A stretch of DNA of 8,636 bases. Source: an uncultured Eubacteriales bacterium (GTDB lineage Bacteria; Bacillota; Clostridia; Oscillospirales; Oscillospiraceae). Location: contig URGI01000076.1 in the NCBI GenBank assembly GCA_900547315.1, positions 1-8,636 on the forward strand. The letters are read 5' to 3'. Both the position numbers and the translations under genes were made by a program. Below the pieces are notes generated by a model. That model did no database searches, had not been told where the DNA came from, and saw only the letters and a program-made list of their open reading frames with translations. Below are positions 6,555 through 8,636 of the stretch, piece by piece; position 1 is the first letter of the stretch; every line of letters begins with the position of its first letter.

Positions 6555-7469
6555 ATGGATTATATATGTAATGACTGTCCGCGCCGCTGCGGTACGCGCA
6601 GGACTGACGAAAAGGGCTCCGGCGTCTGCATGAGTCCGGCTCTGCCCCGCGTCGCGCGCGCCGCGCCGCACTTCGGCGAGGAGCCATGCATCAGCGGTAC
6701 GCGCGGTTCCGGCGCCATATTTTTCACCGGCTGCAACCTCCGCTGCGTCTTCTGCCAGAACCACGATATAAGCCGCGGACAGGGCGGCAGGACTCTGACC
6801 GTGCCGCAGTTGCGGGACGTGATGCTCCGTCTGCGCGACGAGGGCGCGCACAACATAAACCTCGTGACGCCGAGCCATTACGCAAGGCAGCTTGCCGAAG
6901 CGCTCTCCGGACTTGAGCTGGGCATCCCCGTGGTCTGGAACAGCTCCGGCTATGACAGCGTGGAGACACTGCGTATGCTTGACGGACTTGTTCAAATCTA
7001 CATGCCGGACTTCAAGTATTCCGACGCGGAGCTTGCCCGCCGCTACTCCGCCGCGGCGGACTACCCCGAAGTCGCCATGGCCGCCATACGCGAGATGTAC
7101 CGCCAGACCGGAGCCTACGTCATGGGTGAGGACGGCATCCTGCGCTCTGGCGTGCTGATACGTCACCTCATTCTCCCGGGTCAGGAGCTGAACGCAAAGG
7201 AAGTCATGAACTTCATCGAGGATGAGTTCCCCGAAAACGGCGTTCTGTTTTCGCTGATGAGCCAGTACACGCCGATGCCTGGGCTGACGAAGTTTCCGGA
7301 GCTTATGGAACGCATCGACGCGCGGACGAACGCGCGGCTCATCGGCTACATGGAGCGGCACGGCATTGCAAACGGCTACTGGCAGGAGCCGGACTCCGCG
7401 ACCGACGAGATGATACCGGATTTTGACCTCACCGGAGTTGACATTTCAGTGGAAAAGTCGGATAATTGA
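6555..7469 (+). CDS. Radical SAM protein, COG1313/PflX-like (pyruvate formate-lyase activase related)
   Basis: The 304-residue protein has the radical SAM cluster motif CNLRCVFC (C60, C64, C67), which binds a [4Fe-4S] cluster and S-adenosylmethionine, followed by QNHDIS as in activase relatives. An additional N-terminal set of cysteines, C5-x2-C8-x3-C12-x12-C25, likely binds a second metal or Fe-S centre. Conserved blocks include FGEEPCISGTRGSGAIFF (40-57), VWNSSGYDS (127-135), YMPDFKY (149-155) and RHLILPGQ (203-210). Family knowledge places it near glycyl-radical-enzyme activases, but members of COG1313 are mostly uncharacterised, and no glycyl radical enzyme is nearby. The ATG is preceded by GGTGA seven bases upstream. 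The gene has its own strong promoter and is followed after 36 bp by the flavoprotein gene, probably in the same operon. The cytosolic location is inferred from the absence of a signal peptide. Confidence 0.9.
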   Translation: MDYICNDCPRRCGTRRTDEKGSGVCMSPALPRVARAAPHFGEEPCISGTRGSGAIFFTGCNLRCVFCQNHDISRGQGGRTLTVPQLRDVMLRLRDEGAHNINLVTPSHYARQLAEALSGLELGIPVVWNSSGYDSVETLRMLDGLVQIYMPDFKYSDAELARRYSAAADYPEVAMAAIREMYRQTGAYVMGEDGILRSGVLIRHLILPGQELNAKEVMNFIEDEFPENGVLFSLMSQYTPMPGLTKFPELMERIDARTNARLIGYMERHGIANGYWQEPDSATDEMIPDFDLTGVDISVEKSDN

Positions 7470-7505
7470 GTAAAACCAAACAAGCAAAAAATAAAGAGGT
7501 GCATC

Positions 7506-8531
7506 ATGGATTACAACGAAATTCTCAGCGCCGCACGAGAGTGCGTAGGCCCCTACTGCAAGGCATGTCCCGTCTGCAACGGCCGCGCCTGCGGCAACAC
7601 CATGCCCGGCCCCGGCTGCAAGTTCCCCGGCAACGCCGCGGCGCGCAACTATGACAAGTGGCAGGAGATATGCGTCAACATGGACACGCTCTGCCAGAAC
7701 TTCGCCGATCCCGACGTCTCCTTTGAGATGTTCGGTCATCGCTTCTCCGCGCCGATCTTCGCCGCTCCCCTCGGCGCCGTCGATCTGCACTACGGCTCGA
7801 AGTACAAGGATCAGCAGTATAACGCCATCCTCGTCAAGGCCGCCGCGGAATACGGCGTCATGGCTCTGACCGGCGACGGCGTCGACCCCGACATAATGAA
7901 GTCCGCATCCGAAGACATGGTCAAGGCCGGCGGCATGGGATGCCCGACCATCAAGCCGTGGAACAAGGAAGCCGTGTTCGAAAAGCTCGACATTCTCAAC
8001 TCCAAGGGCATATTTGCCGCGGCGATGGACATCGACGGCGCTGGTCTCCCCTTCCTCAAGGCCATGAATCCCAATGCCGGCAGCAAGACCGTTGAGGAGA
8101 TGCGCGAGATAATCGGCTACGCAAAGATGCCGTTCATCATCAAGGGCATAATGACTCCGGCGGGCGCGCTGAAGGCCGTCGAGGCTGGCGCGAAGGCCAT
8201 AGTCGTCTCCAACCACGGCGGGCGCGTTCAGGGCGGCGTCCCCTCCACGGCGGAAGTCCTGCCCGCGATAGCTGAGGCCGTCAAGGGCAAGATCACGATA
8301 CTGGTCGATGGCGGCATCCGCTCCGGCGTTGATGTGTTCCGTGCGATCGCGCTGGGCGCGGACGGCGTGCTGATCGGCCGCCCCATGCTCACGATGATCT
8401 ACGGCGGTGGCGAAGAGGGCTTCAGGGTCTACATGAACAAGCTCGTCGGCGAGCTTAAATCGACGATGACCATGTGCGGCGCGGCCTCGCTCAAGGACAT
8501 CAGACGCGATATGATCTGGATCGGCAAGTAA
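7506..8531 (+). CDS. FMN-dependent alpha-hydroxy-acid oxidizing family protein with cysteine-rich N-terminus
   Basis: The 341-residue product has the (beta/alpha)8 core of the lactate/glycolate oxidase family: an FMN-binding KG (K213-G214), the catalytic histidine and arginine in SNHGGR (H237, R240), and the phosphate-binding stretch from VDGGIRSG to GADGVLIGRP (268-293). It is shorter than typical family members (about 360-380). The usual QLD after HGGR is replaced by VQG, so the substrate may differ. Unusual is the N-terminus, with C13, C18, C21, C24, C29 and C38 within 26 residues, including CxxCxxC, which could ligate an Fe-S cluster or zinc. The ribosome binding site AGAGGTG lies four bases before the ATG. 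It is downstream of the radical SAM gene and followed by a strong terminator. Likely role: FMN-linked dehydrogenation of a 2-hydroxy acid, passing electrons to an unknown acceptor in an anaerobe; the substrate is unknown. Confidence 0.88.
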   Translation: MDYNEILSAARECVGPYCKACPVCNGRACGNTMPGPGCKFPGNAAARNYDKWQEICVNMDTLCQNFADPDVSFEMFGHRFSAPIFAAPLGAVDLHYGSKYKDQQYNAILVKAAAEYGVMALTGDGVDPDIMKSASEDMVKAGGMGCPTIKPWNKEAVFEKLDILNSKGIFAAAMDIDGAGLPFLKAMNPNAGSKTVEEMREIIGYAKMPFIIKGIMTPAGALKAVEAGAKAIVVSNHGGRVQGGVPSTAEVLPAIAEAVKGKITILVDGGIRSGVDVFRAIALGADGVLIGRPMLTMIYGGGEEGFRVYMNKLVGELKSTMTMCGAASLKDIRRDMIWIGK

Positions 8532-8569
8532 AAAAAATGAACCCGTAAGCTTAATTAGCTTGAAGTGAT

Positions 8570-8608
8570 AAAATAATGGTAGACACAAAAGTGCCTACCA
8601 TTATTTTT
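8570..8608 (+). terminator. Rho-independent terminator of the radical SAM/flavoprotein operon
   Basis: A perfect 13-bp stem (8570-8582 with 8595-8607) is topped by one mismatch, three further pairs and an AAAA loop, and ends in TTATTTTTAT. It begins 39 bp after the flavoprotein stop codon. The left arm starts with an A-run preceded by further A/T, so the structure could also stop transcription from the other side. A weaker 5-bp hairpin (AAGCT/AGCTT, 8547-8561) lies just before it. Confidence 0.85.
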
Positions 8609-8609
8609 A

Positions 8610-8636
8610 TGCTATTATAGACATGGAGGTGGCAAT
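8610..8636 (+). promoter_or_regulatory. Translation start region of the next plus-strand gene, with extended -10
   Basis: GGAGGTGG (8625-8632) is a near-perfect ribosome binding site, and the window ends in CAAT, so an ATG beginning at 8635 would be five bases beyond GGAGG. TGCTATTAT (8610-8618) is an extended -10 (five of six bases in the hexamer), which would start transcription close to the ribosome binding site and give a very short leader. The gene itself is outside the window and cannot be identified. Confidence 0.45.

Noticed and set aside
6501..7361. Minus-strand 286-codon frame antisense to the radical SAM gene
   Set aside because: The plus strand carries CxxxCxxC and other family motifs; the antisense translation is His/Arg/Ala-rich without a recognisable domain and runs through the promoter region.
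8547..8561. AAGCT/AGCTT palindrome as a separate terminator
   Set aside because: Only 5 bp, AT-rich, no T-run; the much stronger hairpin at 8570-8608 explains termination.
7446..8588. Minus-strand 380-codon frame antisense to the flavoprotein
   Set aside because: It would begin inside the terminator hairpin and shows no motif, whereas the plus strand encodes a complete FMN-binding protein.

Overview
The window looks like chromosomal DNA of a fairly GC-rich member of the Clostridia, most plausibly Oscillospiraceae/Ruminococcaceae-like. The basis is strong GGAGG-type ribosome binding sites, AT-rich intergenic DNA between GC-rich genes, and the GGGtGRT/NifU-like gene pair, an alpha-hydroxy-acid-oxidase-like protein and a COG1313 radical SAM protein, all typical of anaerobic Firmicutes. 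The taxonomic placement is inference; no rRNA gene is present.

Left edge (1-413): an AT-rich stretch. The first 13 bases probably hold the start of a minus-strand gene (TTG start, GGGGGAGG ribosome binding site) that leaves the window, preceded by one or two extended -10 promoters. No convincing gene lies between about 76 and 304. A hairpin with a T-run at 305-351 terminates the large minus-strand operon that enters from the right.

Minus-strand operon (6320 down to 414): trmL (tRNA wobble 2'-O-methyltransferase), pgk, tpiA, gpmI, a NifU/IscU-like Fe-S scaffold homologue, and a GGGtGRT-family protein of unknown function. Three lower-glycolysis enzymes sit in one run. The last two genes form a tight pair (18 bp gap) behind a GC-rich hairpin, so they may be expressed partly on their own. 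Gaps are 29, 78, 17, 86 and 18 bp.

Divergent intergenic region (6321-6554): a strong plus-strand promoter (TTGCAT, 17 bp, TATAAT) with a 7-11-7 inverted repeat embedded in it, an 11-bp direct repeat in the leader, and candidate minus-strand promoters for trmL.

Plus-strand pair (6555-8531): a COG1313/PflX-type radical SAM protein with an extra N-terminal four-cysteine cluster, then an FMN-dependent alpha-hydroxy-acid-oxidase-family protein that also carries a cysteine-rich N-terminus. A strong hairpin terminator (8570-8608) follows. The window ends on a ribosome binding site and probably the first two bases of the next gene's start codon.

The central genes are housekeeping. The less understood parts are the GGGtGRT/NifU-like pair attached to glycolysis and the radical SAM plus cysteine-rich flavoprotein pair. 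Neither has an assignable function from sequence alone.
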